64,000 bases of DNA from Ceratothoa steindachneri. Lineage: Eukaryota; Arthropoda; Malacostraca; Isopoda; Cymothoidae. Each line of letters opens with the position of its first letter. The stretch's first letter is position 1. Shown here in pieces: positions 48,785-60,884 of this stretch. The notes beneath the pieces are model-generated. The model was not told the DNA's origin, did no database searches, and worked only from the letters and a program-made list of their open reading frames with translations. The stretch covers positions 67,026,460 to 67,090,459 of the forward strand of contig OZ018323.1 in the NCBI GenBank assembly GCA_963969495.1, in the 5' to 3' direction. The position numbers were made by a program, and so were the translations under genes.

Positions 48785-51720
48785 ATAGCTGCTGAGCAAG
48801 AAGTCTATGAAAACTGCTGGCACTATTTTGGATTTTGTGAACAACACCGTGAAGATTGCCAACAAATGGGTCAAGCTAGGTTCTACTTCATCTGGACACT
48901 ATGTACTACCGTTGTAAGATGACTAAACCAGGCTAACATTTCCAAGGTGATGGCTTCTACTGATGCTGATGTGAAGAAAGTTGCTTTGAAGCTACCTACA
49001 CAAACAATTTGGACATCCCACAGCTGAAAAATTGACAAAACTTCTAAGAAATGCGGGTAGCAACAATACTGATCTTGAACAGGAAATTAATGATTTATCA
49101 ACCATTTGTGAAACATGTGGGATCAATGTTACTTCCTTGTGATAGTCTACATGGCTACGAGATTTTGTACAGCAACAGTAATTAAAAACAAAACTGCTTC
49201 AGCAATCATTAATTAATGGTTTGTTCATATGTTGGATTAGTCTATTTGGTTCTCTCCAGAAGATCCTAACTGATAACAGGGGTGAATTTAATAATGATGA
49301 GATGAGAGCCCTTGGTGAAGCATTCAATATAAAGGTGATTACTACAGCAGCAGAGACCCCGCGGAGTAACCTGACTTGTGAACGGCTCAATGCAGTCATT
49401 GATAATCTAGTAAATAAAATTATTGTTGATTGTAGTTGTAATCTGGAGACCGCGCTCCCTGGGCAATTACTGCACGTTATGCCGTGTTGAATAATTCAGG
49501 ATTTTCACCTAACTAACGTATTTGGCTTTAACCCTTCTATGTCTAATGTGTTTTGCAGTAAACTTCCTGCGCGCGAACCGGTGACGGCCTCCACTATTGT
49601 AAGAAATAATTTGAATGCTGTGCACTCCGTCAGGCAGCAGGTTTTTGAAGATCAAATCAAACAAGCGACTGAATAGAGCATTAAGAAGCAATGTGCGTAC
49701 TACCGATGTGGAAAATCTAAGTAATGGTGAAGTTTTCTACAAACGTAATGACAATAACGAGTGGCACGGGCCCGGTGTTGTGATTGGACGAGACGGAAAG
49801 CAGGTGTTGGTTCGTCATGGTGGTGTCTATGCGAAAGTTCATGCTTGTCGCTTAACCCATGCTCTAGTTAGCACGACCATGTCCAGTGACACTACACCAG
49901 ATGGTGTAGAGCAACAGCGGTCTGGTGAAAAGGACTACTATCCCATGGATGATGATCACAACCATGACAGAGACGCCGACGGCTGTGATGAGGCTGCTGA
50001 TGTGCATCAGCCGGCTGATGGTGATGAGAATCAACATGAAGATAGTTGCATTAACATTGGCGGTAACTCTGTAGCCCAAATCAAAGTTGGGCAGCGATTT
50101 CAAGGTGTGAGTTCAGTAACTGATGACCTTTTCTCTGGCAAGGTGCTAAGTAGAGCGGGAAAAGCCACAAGTTACAAATATCGTAATTGTTTCAACGTCG
50201 GGTATGATACTAATGGTACTGTTGGTTAGATTGACTTCAATGATATTGTTGAATTGTCTGTGATACCTCACAGTGTAGAGATGGTTGTAATGTTTAATAG
50301 TGATGATATGATGGCAGTGAAAGAAGCTGAAATGCAAAACTTGAGAAACAACAATGTTTATGAAGTTGAAAATGTTGGTCAAGATGTATCTGTAAGGTGG
50401 GTGATAACTGAGAAAGTGAAAGATAATAAAACGGTTACTAAAGCGAGATTAATAGTACGTGTTCCAGATAAGCATTGCATCTGGCTTTGTCTCTGGCATC
50501 TTCCAAACTGTGGGAGTGTCGCACTGTTGACATCAAGGTTGCTTATCTGCAGGGCAATGCCATTGAATGTGAGCTTTACTTGAAACCTCATCCTGAATAT
50601 TTTAATGGTAACTTGTAGAAATTAAAGAAGACAGTGCACGGTTTGTGTGATGCAGCCAGAGCTTGTTATTTAAGAGTGAAAGATGAATTATTGATGTTCA
50701 CATGTGTTCTTTAGATAATTCTTTGTTTTTGTGATACAATGACAACAATTTTGAGGGCATAATTTGTGTCAACATTGATGATTTTCTCTGGGCAAGAACT
50801 GCTGCATTTGAGGACGCTAATGTTAAGAAACTACATCACATGTTCTTGATTGGCAGCTTAGTGTCAGCATCATTCAAGTATGTTGGTTTGAACATCAACA
50901 CGACTGCTGATGGCTTGACTGCTGATCAGTTCCAGTATGCTTTAACTTTGACACCTGTTGGCATCAGTCATCAGCGTGCTCTTCTTAAAACAAGCGACTT
51001 AACATCGGTGAAAAAAACGAGTACAGAGCTTTGATCGGAAAACTGAAATGGATCGCAACATATACCAGACCAGACATTGCTTTTGAAACTTGTCATTTGA
51101 GTGTGCGTGTAACAAGGAAACTGTTGGTGATTTGCTCAGATTAAATAAGTTAATAGTTCAAGTAACTAGAAACAACATTAGATTAGACTTTCCTAAGCTT
51201 GAGCAACTCAAAGCCTGTTCTCTAAAATGTTATTCAGATGCAGCTTTTGCTAAATTGGCTGATGGCGGTTCTCAAGGAACGTTTATTGTATTCCTGGAGG
51301 ATGATAGTGGTGCTCATTGTCCAATCTACTGGCAGAATAGGAAAATCTGGCGTGTTGTCAAGTCAACATTGTCTGCCGAGACCCTGGTCTTCTTGAGTGC
51401 GCTAAAGCTGCAGTGTACATCACCACTATCATTGTGTGAATATCTCTCGCTCTCCTTGTGTTAACATTCATTGTTTTGTGGACAATGAGAGTGGTTGATG
51501 CTCTGTAATCTTCTAAGAATGTTGATGATTGAAGACTGAGAATTGATGTGGGTGCTCTACGCGATATGCTTGCTTGAAAGGATATAACATCGGTGACTTG
51601 GGTTGACACGTCACAACAACTAGCAGTCTCACCATGCGTGGATCGTCCACGCAGCGGCTATGGACTGCTATCAGTAGAAACTAATGGTTATTTATCAAGC
51701 CGCTTTCACTGCAAACGAGA
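48785..51720 (+). pseudogene. Ty1/copia pol remnant (protease end, integrase, RT, RNase H)
   Basis: Order is copia-type, with integrase before RT. A protease end (TAGTILDFVNNTVKIAN, then GHYVLP) lies near 48808-48905. The integrase zinc-binding part has KLHKQFGHPTAEKLTKLLRN (near 48990) and CETCG. The catalytic core has LTDNRGEFNNDEMRALGE and CERLNAVIDN (49260-49400). The integrase tail is at 49615-49890. RT follows: VRWVITEK, VDIKVAYLQGN, LKPHPEYF, CVNIDDFLWARTA (near 50766), then RNase H with KWIATYTRPDIAFETCHLSV, CYSDAAFA and SAETLVFLSALK. Many frameshifts and stops break it. LTRs and gag were not found. VDIK and DDFLW forms resemble the GalEa copia group known from crustaceans. Confidence 0.82.
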
Positions 51721-52347
51721 TCAGGCAGTGAAAAGAAAAGAAGACGAGTTGTAATATCTGGCAGAGTAATAATGGCAAGCAGTTGTACGCTGCGCGCTGT
51801 TCAATTGTTTGTAGCGTAGGGTCACTTTATAGTCATGTGGCTGGAGAGTGTGACCCCATAAGGGGTGCAGTGATTTGCCTTCCTGGCCACCGTGCTGGAC
51901 CCAGCTTAGCCTCTTCTCCTTCTTTCAGACAGCCTGTATTTCTCCCCTACTTCGTCGCTTTTCATACAACCTCTCCCACAACTTTCTCTGGTCAGCCTCT
52001 AATTTCACAAGGTAGATGCTGACCTTCTCAGCCAACTATCCCGGATCGGGGCTGAGGGGGGTGGGGACAATGTACCCTAACCCCTGAGCTCTGGTTTGGG
52101 ATGGTGGGTTTTTAACAACCTGCTTCATCCCCACCCATACCTTCCTCACATCCCTTTTCCTTCTCTCTTCACACTATCAATTTTATGCCGCGTCCAAGGT
52201 GGAGCCGCCATGCTGAGGGGCTACCAGGCGGGAGGGATCGTTTTGAATGGCGGCAGCAGGCTCTGCCAGTTCTGTACGCAGCCCTTGCAGGCCGGGCTAC
52301 TGCGAGGGGTGATGAGCGTGTGCATTCCAGGAAAAATTAGGGTCCCC

Positions 52348-54818
52348 ATGACCAATGATGAAAATTTGAAAAAAACCCCCTTCCCCTTTCCCTCTCGCAA
52401 TCAACGGAGCCGCCTTGGGGCAGCTCCACAAAAAAAAATTGAGGTTTGCCCTCCTTCCACCCTGTGCTTTCGCACTGGACCCTCCAAATTTCTCTTACTG
52501 GAGAGGAGACTTATTACTCTCCTTCACCTACGGGTGTAGGGGACTTCTCTTCACCCCCTTGTCTGGAGGTGCCTTCGGGCACCTCCCTCTTTCCAGCGGC
52601 AGTCCCCCCTTTACTTTTCAAGGGGACTACCCAGAAAGCCAGCAGGCAGCCCATAGCCGACTGCTCCCCATTGAATCGGCTTGGTAGGGCAAACCCCCTT
52701 AGGGGGGAGAGGGAAGCCAGGCCCCTTCAGGCACTTCCCTCAAAAGACCGGGGGAGAGGGGGCAGAGGGGCCGGATGTGCCGATCTTGGCACATCCAGAT
52801 GTGCCATGCTGGCTAGAATATTAAACCTAGCGGGGGTCAAGGCCTGTGCTTCCCAGGACAAGACTAATGACACTGCTCCCAATAGGACCTGAGATGTCCT
52901 GGGGGAAAAGGCCAAATGGAGGCCCCACCCGAGATGGACATGGTCCTTGAGGCAACTCAGTCTCTGACGGTAGAGCCTTCCATGGGAGCGAATCCAGGCT
53001 TGGCGCCGAGCACAGAACTCGAGTCCGCTCCTATGTAAGGTCCTCCTCAAAAGACTAGGGTTTCCAAGGTAGTACAAAGAGGGGAGGGATCTCCTCCTAT
53101 GACTGCCAGGACCTTCTCCATCTCGGAGAAGGATCTTGCTGAGGCCAGTCCATCTGGCCTGGGAGCTCCTGTCGGCAGAGGGGCGAAGGGGGTTCATTCC
53201 CCACCATCCTCTGCTAAAAAGAAAAAAAACAACAAAAAAAGACTAAAGAGACTCGAGGCTCCTCTCAATCAGCGGGGGCTGCGGGGACGGATGGGTCTGC
53301 TGCCATTTCGGTAAGCGACCAAGCCAAGATCGGCCCATCCGGCCCCTCTGCCCCCTCCCCCCCGGGTGCGGAGCCCCTGACTATGACCAAAAGTGCTAGA
53401 GCACAGAGCGGAGCCTCGATTACATCGGGGCCCGTCATTGAGATTACCCGGCGTTTTCGAGCCCGTTGGGTTCAAATGCCTCCTCGTTATTCGCTCCACT
53501 GATGGCACCGTGTTGGCTAAGGGCAAAATGATCCATCAGAGGAGAGCTTTAGCTAGTGCAATTGGTAGAGAGCCCAAGGTGACCCGTTTCTCGGACGGGA
53601 GCCTTCTGGCAAAATGCGGTGGGTCCCTCCGAGGCAGCCAAGATAAGTGCTCTTTGGAAACATTATGGCACCCCAGTGAGTGTGACGCAGCACTCTACCA
53701 TGAACTTTGTGAAAGGAGTAGTTTATGTGAGGGAACTCGTGGACTACACCATAGAAGATATCACTAGAGCTGGCCGACCACGTGGCGGTCAAGGTCGAGC
53801 GTGTGATGAGAAAACAGAGAGGGCCTGAGACCAACCCCTACACTCTTCGTCACGTTTGGCTGTGACATGCTCCCTGAGTCGGTGCGTGCCGGTTGGTACC
53901 GCTACCGCGTGAAGGCATTCGTGCCATTGCCGCGGTGGTGCTATTACTTCACCGCTTCGGCCATACGAATCGTACATGTAGACGTGCAAAGTCGGGGTCA
54001 CCCGAAGTCTGTGTAAATTGCTCCAAGGCCGCACACGATAAGTCCAAATCGTGTGTGGCCAAGTGTGTCATTGCGGAGAGCCGCACCCCGCTTCTTCGAA
54101 GCAATGTAGTGCATATCTCCTTGAGAAAGAAATCCTGGCCGTTCAGGCCCAGGATAGACTCTCATTCCGCGAGGCTAAGGCCTTGGTCCTGGTGCCCCCG
54201 GCTCTGCCTAGGACGTCTTACACCTCAAAGCTTAGAAAGACGCCCTCTGATCCAGGCCAACGAGCACGGTTGTTTCCGCGCCCATTCGGACCCCTTCTGC
54301 GGGTTCTACTCAATCCAGGCGCTCCCCTGGTAAACCTGGCAGTACAAAGGGTTTCCACCTACCCCTGGTTCCTCCACCCCATTCCCCCAGCGCGACCGTT
54401 TCCCGTAAGGGGAAACGGCAACGCGTCTCCGAGTCGTTAGACTCACAGGAGGCAACACCCCTGAAGTTGGTCGCCAGGCCATCTTCCTGGGTTCCTAAAG
54501 CTGCCCCCCGAAAGGAGGACAGAGGACAAAGGAGCTTCGGCTCCTTCGACCACGCCTAGTGGTGGGCTGGGTTGCTCGGAGACGGTTGATCTTCGAAAAG
54601 AGGGTCCCCTTTCCTCTCCGAAGCCGCCTAAGGTTTCGAGGCGGAGGGAGGAAAAGACTCGCAGGGTGAGCCCAACCTCCCGCAATAAGTCCTCGAAGGC
54701 GACAGCGCCTTCATCGCATTGTCCGGCCAATAGCGGCCGGGGTTCTGCCTCCGGGAAGCCCACGGCCATTCCCGTGAGGGTCTTCTGTTCAAAGAGGGCC
54801 CCTACGTTTCCTACCTAG
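52348..54818 (+). pseudogene. LINE I-7 ORF1
   Basis: It starts at an ATG equivalent to that of I-3 (ccccATGaccaatgatgaaa). A Pro/Ser-rich N-terminus is followed by a basic cluster near 53215-53250, an RRM-like part (FKCLLVIRSTDGTVLAKGKM, IGREPKVTRFSDGSLLA; 53471-53620) and zinc knuckles near 53937-54090 in shifted frames (CVNCSKAAHDKSKSCVAKCV). The Pro/Lys-rich tail ends at TAG 54816-54818, next to ORF2. At 52765-52800 a cacatcc/gatgtgcc segment is repeated and inverted over a few bases, a local rearrangement absent from the other copies. Confidence 0.72.
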
Positions 54819-57395
54819 GCCTGGAGGGCATATTCCTTCAATGGAATTGCCGTGGACTCTGGGCCAACTGGGAAGAGCTGCGGAGGCTCGTTTCCTCCCG
54901 TTAGCTATCTTTTTGCAGGAGGCCATGCTAGGCGTGGGTCCCTGCCCGCCCTCCCGGGGTATAAGGGTTTTGCGACCCCACCACGACGGGATGGGGACCG
55001 GGCGTGAGGATGTGCGATTTCCCCCCGGCATGATTTCTCGGTTCTTCTCTTCGCTTTACATAACTCCTCTCAGGCAGTAGCTGTGCAGCTGCACCTTGAT
55101 TGGAAGTATACTGTTATTTCCATGTACATTCCACCGTCAGCGGACTTCGACTCTGGGGACTTCCGCCGCGTCGTGGCACGGTTGCCGAGGACCTATCTCT
55201 TGCTCGGAGATGTAAACGGTAGAGATCCTCTCTGGGGAGACTACTCTATCAGTCCCACGGGACAAGTCCATGCCAATCTGATCGAAGAGCTTGAGATAGG
55301 TGTCTTAAATGTGGATGAGTTTACACATCACTGCCCGAGAACCCCTTCATTTTCTTGCCTTGATCTATCTCTGTCCTCTCCGATGCATAGCCTGAGTTTG
55401 ATTGGGGGGTGGTCGATGACCTCCATGGTAATGATCACATTCCGATTCAAATATTTTCTTGGCGACTGCTGCCTGAGAGCCCACCTCGGTGGTGCTTGGC
55501 GCGGGCGCGGTGGCCTGCATTTCAGGAAATGACGGAATTCTCTATCTCAGTCGAGGAGTTGTTGGTAGATGAGGCCGTTGATTTCTTCTCCGGCAACCTC
55601 ATCGCCGCGGGCCTGACTACTATTCCCAGGACTTCTGGCCGTTTTGCACGCCGACCACTCCCGTGATGGTCGACCGAGTGTGAGACGGCCCTAAAACAGA
55701 AGCGTTATGCCGACATGCGCTATAAGCGCGCACCGAACGATTTCACTGTCGGTGAATTTCGTCGGGCTAGGGCTAGGTTCCGGTATATTTCGAAGCACGC
55801 CCGCCGCTCTTCTTGGCGGTCATACGTGTCTTCACTTAACGGGAAGACCCCTCTAGCAGAGGTGTGGAAGCGAGTAAATAGGATTCGGGGCAAGTTCTCG
55901 CAGGACCTCCCTCCCGTTCTCCAGGAGAATGCGACCGCAATCTCGGACCCCCCGTCCGTGGCGGAATCCTTCGTGATCGCTTTCTCCGCATTCTCTAGCT
56001 GGGATGCTGCTCCATCAGCATTCAATGCACGTCGTGATATCGCGGAAGGCCGCCGGCTGGACTTTACCTCCAGAGTGGGAGAACCCTTCAAAGACAGGTT
56101 TACTGTGAGTGAGTTGCCTTCCGCTCTCACTTCGTGCGCGGACACCGCACATGGTCCGGACGATGTCCCGTGTTTTTCGATCTGGAGAAAGCCTATGATA
56201 GCGCATGGCGATACGGTATCATGGAGACTCTCCACACGATTGTGGCTAGGGGACGCCTCCCAATGTTTATATCTGAATTTTTGCGAGATCGTCGATTCCA
56301 CGTACGGGTGGGGGAGATTCCTCTCCGGCCCAATGAAGCAGGAAGAAGGGCTCCTGCAGGGAAGTTTTCTCAATGTCGCACTCTTTGCCCGGAGCATCAA
56401 CGGCATCAACTCGGTGCCTCCGGAAGATGTTCTCGCTACCCTTTACGTGGACGACATTTCGATCCTGGCCTGGCCCAGATGCCAACTCTGGAGCATCGAC
56501 TCCAACAGGCATTGAACCGCGTCTCTCGCTATGCCGAAGCGCACAGGTTTCGGTTTCGGTCTCGGTATTAAGGTGGTACACTTCTGCCGCCATCCATGTC
56601 TCAACCAAGACCCAGACTTGTTTTTAAATGGTGTTCACCTGGAAGTGGTGAACTCCCACTGTTTCCTTGCTCTTGTATTTGACTGACAGCTCATCTGGGA
56701 GGCTCATATTCGCAGCCTTAGGGTATCTTCTACCCCCGCCATGGATATTTTTCGCTCCTTGACATTCAGGTCCTGGGGCACTGATAAGGCTACTGCCTTA
56801 CTTTTTTATTGATCCGTTCTTCGCTCGAAGCTAGACTACGTATGAGAGTTTTTGAGTGTGTATTGCGGAAAGATAGACTCGATCCACCACACCAGCCTTT
56901 GCCTGGCGAACGGTGCCTTCCGCACGTCCCGAATTGAGAGCCTACTATTCGATGCTGAGGAGATGCCACTCGTTCTGCGCCGTGCACAGTGCATTATTTG
57001 CCTTACGCGCGTGCCCAGCGCCTCCCTCAGTCACCAACACTTCTCACTGCATTCGCAGCTGATCTCGATGGTGCCTATGCCGCCGAGGGACGCCAGCCAT
57101 TTCCCAAGTCCTTTTGTTTTAGGGCTAAGAAACTCCTTTCGAGAGCTCGTTATAGCTCTCTGACCTGTGGCTTCCCTGGTTCTGCCCAGGATGCCACCCT
57201 GGAGTGTACCATCTTTGACTATTTGTCGCTACGCATTTGCTCTCAAAGCTTCCTCAGCCCCGGGATTATTGCGTTCGGCCTTTTTAGAGCACACTTTGTG
57301 TCCTGCTAGAACTGTACCATTGTATACGGATGGCTCCCAATTCCCAAGATGGGGTCAGTTTCCACGCCTTATCCCCTCCGTTTTAAGTCAGTGGG
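54819..57395 (+). pseudogene. LINE I-7 ORF2, RT deleted and 3' truncated
   Basis: APE opens with GLEGIFLQWNCRG, has YIPPSADFDSGDFRRVVARL and LLLGDVNGRDPLWGDYSISP (near 55193-55250). The linker is at 55715-56170. The ~900 bp that would hold RT motifs between GPDDVP and FFDLEKAYD are missing (junction near 56170). TLYVDDISILAWP keeps YVDD (near 56440). Frames beyond 56570 are broken. It ends soon after a decayed RNase H start (LYTDGSQFP, near 57323). Non-functional. Confidence 0.75.
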
Positions 57396-57404
57396 GTGTA
57401 ATAA

Positions 57405-57690
57405 ATTGGTAGAAACTAATGTGGAAAACCTACCTCAAAGCTGCTTTCACTAGACCAAACAACTTTAGCCCAATCATTATTAGTCCAATCTTCATGCTCT
57501 TATGCCCAAGACAATCATTTCCTCTTGTTCACCTGAAACAGCCATGATTTCTTTCTAACCTTGCATCCTTTGAGCCCAGCTTCTAATAACCTTCTCACTG
57601 TGCGTCTTGATATCTCTTTGTTTGTTGCTGCCTAAAACTCAGCAGCTACATCAGAACCACATTGAATGGCAGAAGGTTGCCCCAACCCCT
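57405..57690 (-). pseudogene. Tc1-like transposase fragment, reverse strand
   Basis: Read in reverse, the DNA encodes SRRTVRRLLEAGLKGCKARK, a following K-rich part and DWAKVVWSSESSFE, the region around the first catalytic Asp (here VVWSSES, the expected D of WSDES replaced by S). This is the middle of a Tc1 transposase, in the opposite orientation to the Tc1 at 57941. It abuts the truncated end of LINE I-7. Frames are broken, and 57690-57838 may be its decayed 5' end. Confidence 0.72.
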
Positions 57691-57834
57691 TATGTACAAT
57701 ATGATAAAATGCATTAAAGTTGTTATAAAAGCAAAAGGAAAACATATAAAATACTAATTATAGAAGGGATATACTCGACTGTTTATTATATTGTTTTCAA
57801 TTAAGTGAATGAGTTTCATTCGTATTCTCAATTT

Positions 57835-57838
<4 letters not shown>

Positions 57839-57920
<82 letters not shown>
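57839..57920. repeat. (TA)n microsatellite
   Basis: About 82 bp of TA, followed by a short CA-rich stretch and then the left end of the Tc1 element. Confidence 0.95.
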
Positions 57921-57922
<2 letters not shown>

Positions 57923-57940
57923 TCACACACATACACATAT

Positions 57941-59176
57941 AGTGGGTGCAATAAATGTTGATACCTGGTCAAAAGTTTATTTACCATAGTTACACAACAG
58001 CAAAGTAATTGAAAATTGAACATCCTATGTATTTTGTACGTTGAATACAAATTTGGTATTATATCTACAAAGTGTTAGATTATCGCCTCAAAAAATATCC
58101 AACATACCCACAAAATGAGTTTTAAAGCGATAATAAATAGTTCTCAAACATTCCAGAGTGGTTTACTGGAGAGGAATGCTGCAGAACTTTCTAGAAAAAT
58201 AATCTACTTCATCCACGTGAAACAGTGGACCTCAGTCAGTGTCTGAGAGCTGCATGAGGAGGTCATCGTTCAACACTCGAATTCTAATATGATGAAGACT
58301 AAAGAATTGTCAAAAAAGAGCAGAGAATTAATTGTTCAGTTACATAAAAGTGGTTTGGGCTATAGAAAAATTTCATCTATGCTAAAAATACCAATCTCAA
58401 CCATTGGTGACACGATTCGCCAGTTCACGTCATATTAGTCCACTGCAATTCTACCACGTTCATGGTGTCCATCTAAAATTTCAAACCATGCATCTAAACA
58501 TATAGTCCATAAAGTAAAGAAGAATCCTCGAGTGACTATCTGAACTTCAGAAAGATTTGGAAGCAGCTGGGAGAATTGTATGCAAAAACACAATTATAGC
58601 AGTTCTTAGGAAGGAGGGATTCTATTCTTGCACACGAAGAAAGACACCTTTGTTGAAACCAATTCATGTCGGAAATCATCTGAATTTTGCCTAGAAACAT
58701 TTAGAGAAGCCTGCAAGTTTTGGGGGATGCTGTACTATGGTCTGACGAGATGAAGATTGAGTTATTTGGGCAGAAAAACTCAGCCTATGATCCTAAAAAT
58801 ACAATCCCAACAGTGAAGTTTGGAGGAGGCTGCATAATAGAATGGGGCTGCTTCTCCTCTGTAGGTCTTGGAAGACTCCATATTATTGAAGGGAAAATGA
58901 ATGCTCAGATGTATTGCAGGATTCTGGATGATCATTCCAACAGGACAACAATCTGAAACATACAGCCAAGGGCACTGCAGCATGGTTTCAGTAGAAGAAA
59001 ATAAGGTTATTAGAGGCCAAGTTAGTCGCCAGACCTAAATCTTATCGAGAACCTGTGTTGAGAATTAAAACTAAAGATTCAGAAAAGGGACCCAAGAAAT
59101 CTAACAGATTTAAAAGATTATGTAACTATGATAAATAAACTTTTGACCATGTATCAGATATTTATTGCACCCACTG
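57941..59176 (+). mobile_element. Tc1-like transposon with both ends, 1.24 kb
   Basis: The left end agtgggtgcaataaatgttg (57941) and the reverse complement of the right end (cagtgggtgcaataaatatc) match for about 55 bp, continuing to a ggtcaaaagtttatttacca block. TA flanks both sides. Size and structure are those of a complete Tc1-like element. The right end runs straight into a long TA/TC tract. The transposase gene is broken. Confidence 0.88.
58289..59140 (+). pseudogene. Tc1-like transposase, broken
   Basis: The gene starts MMKTKELSKKSRELIVQLHK, followed by SGLGYRKISSMLKIPISTIG, the paired-type HTH that binds the inverted repeats. After frameshifts, [12 protein letters not shown] (58738-58775) keeps the first catalytic Asp, and [20 protein letters not shown] and [15 protein letters not shown] follow. 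The second-Asp region is frameshifted (caggacaacaatctgaaaca, near 58938). DLNLIENLC then a stop marks the third catalytic residue (E, near 59045). A DD34E enzyme when intact. Confidence 0.82.
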
Positions 59177-59410
<234 letters not shown>

Positions 59411-60254
59411 TGTATAATTGGGCAGTAGATTTTCTTCGTAACATATTTTCCAACATTCGTTGGAATATATATCGGAATGACTTAAACAAAGCTAACACAA
59501 AGAATGACCTATCACTTAAGCAACGGTGCCCCCAGGACACATACGTTGGAAAAGCATGGAAAACAATTGGACCGGAAGTCACTTGAAGAGAATACCGAAA
59601 TCTTAGCACACGCCCCAAACCGATGACAGTTGCTTATATTAGAGGCCATATACATTAAAAAAAACAGCTAAAATTAAATATTCAAACAAATTCGCAATTC
59701 ATCTTGCCTTCCTCCCGTCTGCCAGCCCCTAATAATAATCCCTTCCGATCTTAATCCTGTGACTATTATAGTCTCAACCATTTAAAGAAATTTCTAATGA
59801 ATTTTGGGGAACTAATCCACTGAATAAGCCAAGACCAAAATTAGAATATAATACAAATCGAGAGAGTCAAAAAGAAAATAATTAACAATAAGTTAGCAGT
59901 CACCTTCAATAAAAAAAAAAAAATATATATATATATATATTGTCAACAAGTGTTAGATTATTGCGATCCTTTTTGGCAAGAGGTTGACTGGCAGGTGGTT
60001 AGGAGCACCGTACTCTATGGATTGGGTGGGCAGCCAAGCTGAGTTAAACTTTGCACCTTGACTCTAACCATTGAAAGGTTAGTCCCAGTTTTAGTTGATA
60101 GGTGCGTTTGAATCCATAATGAGGGGAATAGATTTTCTTAACTGGCATTTGCCTGAGGCTTCATCAGTGAAACAGGACTTAGGGATAATGCTCAAAGGAG
60201 GGGCCCCTAAATCCTGCAGCCTCCCTTTAACACGAAAGGGTTTTTGTTTTTCAG
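59411..60254. other. Intron DNA before exon A
   Basis: No exon or element recognised. A short (TA)9 run is at 59923-59940. A pyrimidine-rich tract precedes the acceptor of exon A. Confidence 0.5.
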
Positions 60255-60458
60255 TTTTGAATTTGACGCTCATAGATTTGCCGGGGTTGACCAAACTTGC
60301 AGTTGGAGACCAGCCCAAAGATATTGAACTCCAAATAAAAGAAATAGTTGTGACTTATATTTCAAAGCCCTCCACTTTGTTACTGGCAGTTACTCCAGCC
60401 AATATGGATTTGGCCAACTCTGATGCCCTCCAGATAGCGCGACAAGTCGATCCCGATG
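60255..60458 (+). CDS. Dynamin alternative G-domain exon A
   Basis: This 204 bp exon encodes [14 protein letters not shown] (first base of Val from the upstream exon), then [14 protein letters not shown] through to DPDG. It contains the G3 motif DLPG and the dynamin VGDQP segment. The acceptor is tttttcag before 60255 and the donor is gtaagc from 60459. Exon B, 222 bp downstream, has the same length and phase and covers the same protein segment. The two differ at 21 of 69 residues by hand count, clustered after DLPGLTK, in the helix after VGDQP and just before DPDG. Exon A has LA where B and most dynamins have VP before VGDQP. The open frame and good splice sites argue against a dead duplicate. 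Inference: A and B are used in alternative transcripts. Confidence 0.88.
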
Positions 60459-60680
60459 GTAAGCGGGAATCACTTTGGCATGGCTGATGATTTGTCTTGG
60501 GTTATTGCGTCTAATACCTGCAGCTGTTGTTGGTGCTAATGAGTGAAGGCTGGTGCCTGTTGTACCGTGATTTGGTATGCTACTAACTGTACCGTGTCGC
60601 TTTCCTCCTAAGCAGCTATTGACTTACATTGGTTGAATGATGTTTCTAAAGGCTCGGTTTTGTCTCGCTTTTCTTTGCAG
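60459..60680 (+). other. Intron between the paired alternative exons (222 bp)
   Basis: This short spacer starts at gtaagc and ends at ttctttgcag. At 222 bp it is long enough for normal spliceosome assembly, so simple steric exclusion is not obvious. No docking/selector pairing could be established by eye. It has no open frame of note. Confidence 0.7.
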
Positions 60681-60884
60681 TGCTCAATTTGACTCTGATC
60701 GATTTGCCTGGTTTAACTAAAGTGCCTGTCGGTGACCAGCCCGCAGACATAGAATCTCAAATCCGCAACATGATCATGACTTATGTAACCAAGGAAAGCT
60801 GCCTCGTTCTGGCTGTTACCCCGGCTAACACAGATTTGGCTAACAGCGATGCCCTTAAACTCTCTAAAGATGCTGATCCCGATG
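60681..60884 (+). CDS. Dynamin alternative G-domain exon B (canonical form)
   Basis: This 204 bp exon encodes the same G-domain segment as exon [21 protein letters not shown], then [20 protein letters not shown] and on to DANSDAL-type and DPDG motifs (here [18 protein letters not shown]). It is closer to the usual dynamin sequence, with VPVGDQP. The acceptor is ttctttgcag before 60681 and the donor is gtaaga from 60885. The upstream G plus TG gives Val, and the final G plus GT of exon 61487 gives Gly, exactly as for exon A. Either exon alone restores the frame. Using both, or neither, would also keep the frame but would break the GTPase fold, so exclusivity must come from splicing control rather than frame. 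Confidence 0.92.

Larger units (their letters stand above)
51805..57395 (+). mobile_element. I-clade LINE copy I-7 in the dynamin intron
   Basis: The 5' end (gtagcgtagggtca near 51810, ccccataaggggtgcagtga at 51854) is present, then the 5' UTR, ORF1 (52348-54818) and ORF2 (54819 to the end). The RT has a large internal deletion: at about 56170 GPDDVP sequence joins straight to FFDLEKAYD. The copy is cut off inside RNase H at about 57395, where a reverse-strand Tc1 fragment begins, so the usual 3' hairpins are missing. It lies in sense with dynamin. Confidence 0.85.

Noticed and set aside
48785..51720. Intact copia retrotransposon with LTRs
   Set aside because: No direct repeats flank the pol remnant, gag was not found, and the pol has many stops and frameshifts. 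Only a pol pseudogene is claimed.
59941..60070. tRNA-like or SINE-like stretch (gtggttaggagcaccgtact)
   Set aside because: No cloverleaf or A/B box pair could be built by eye.
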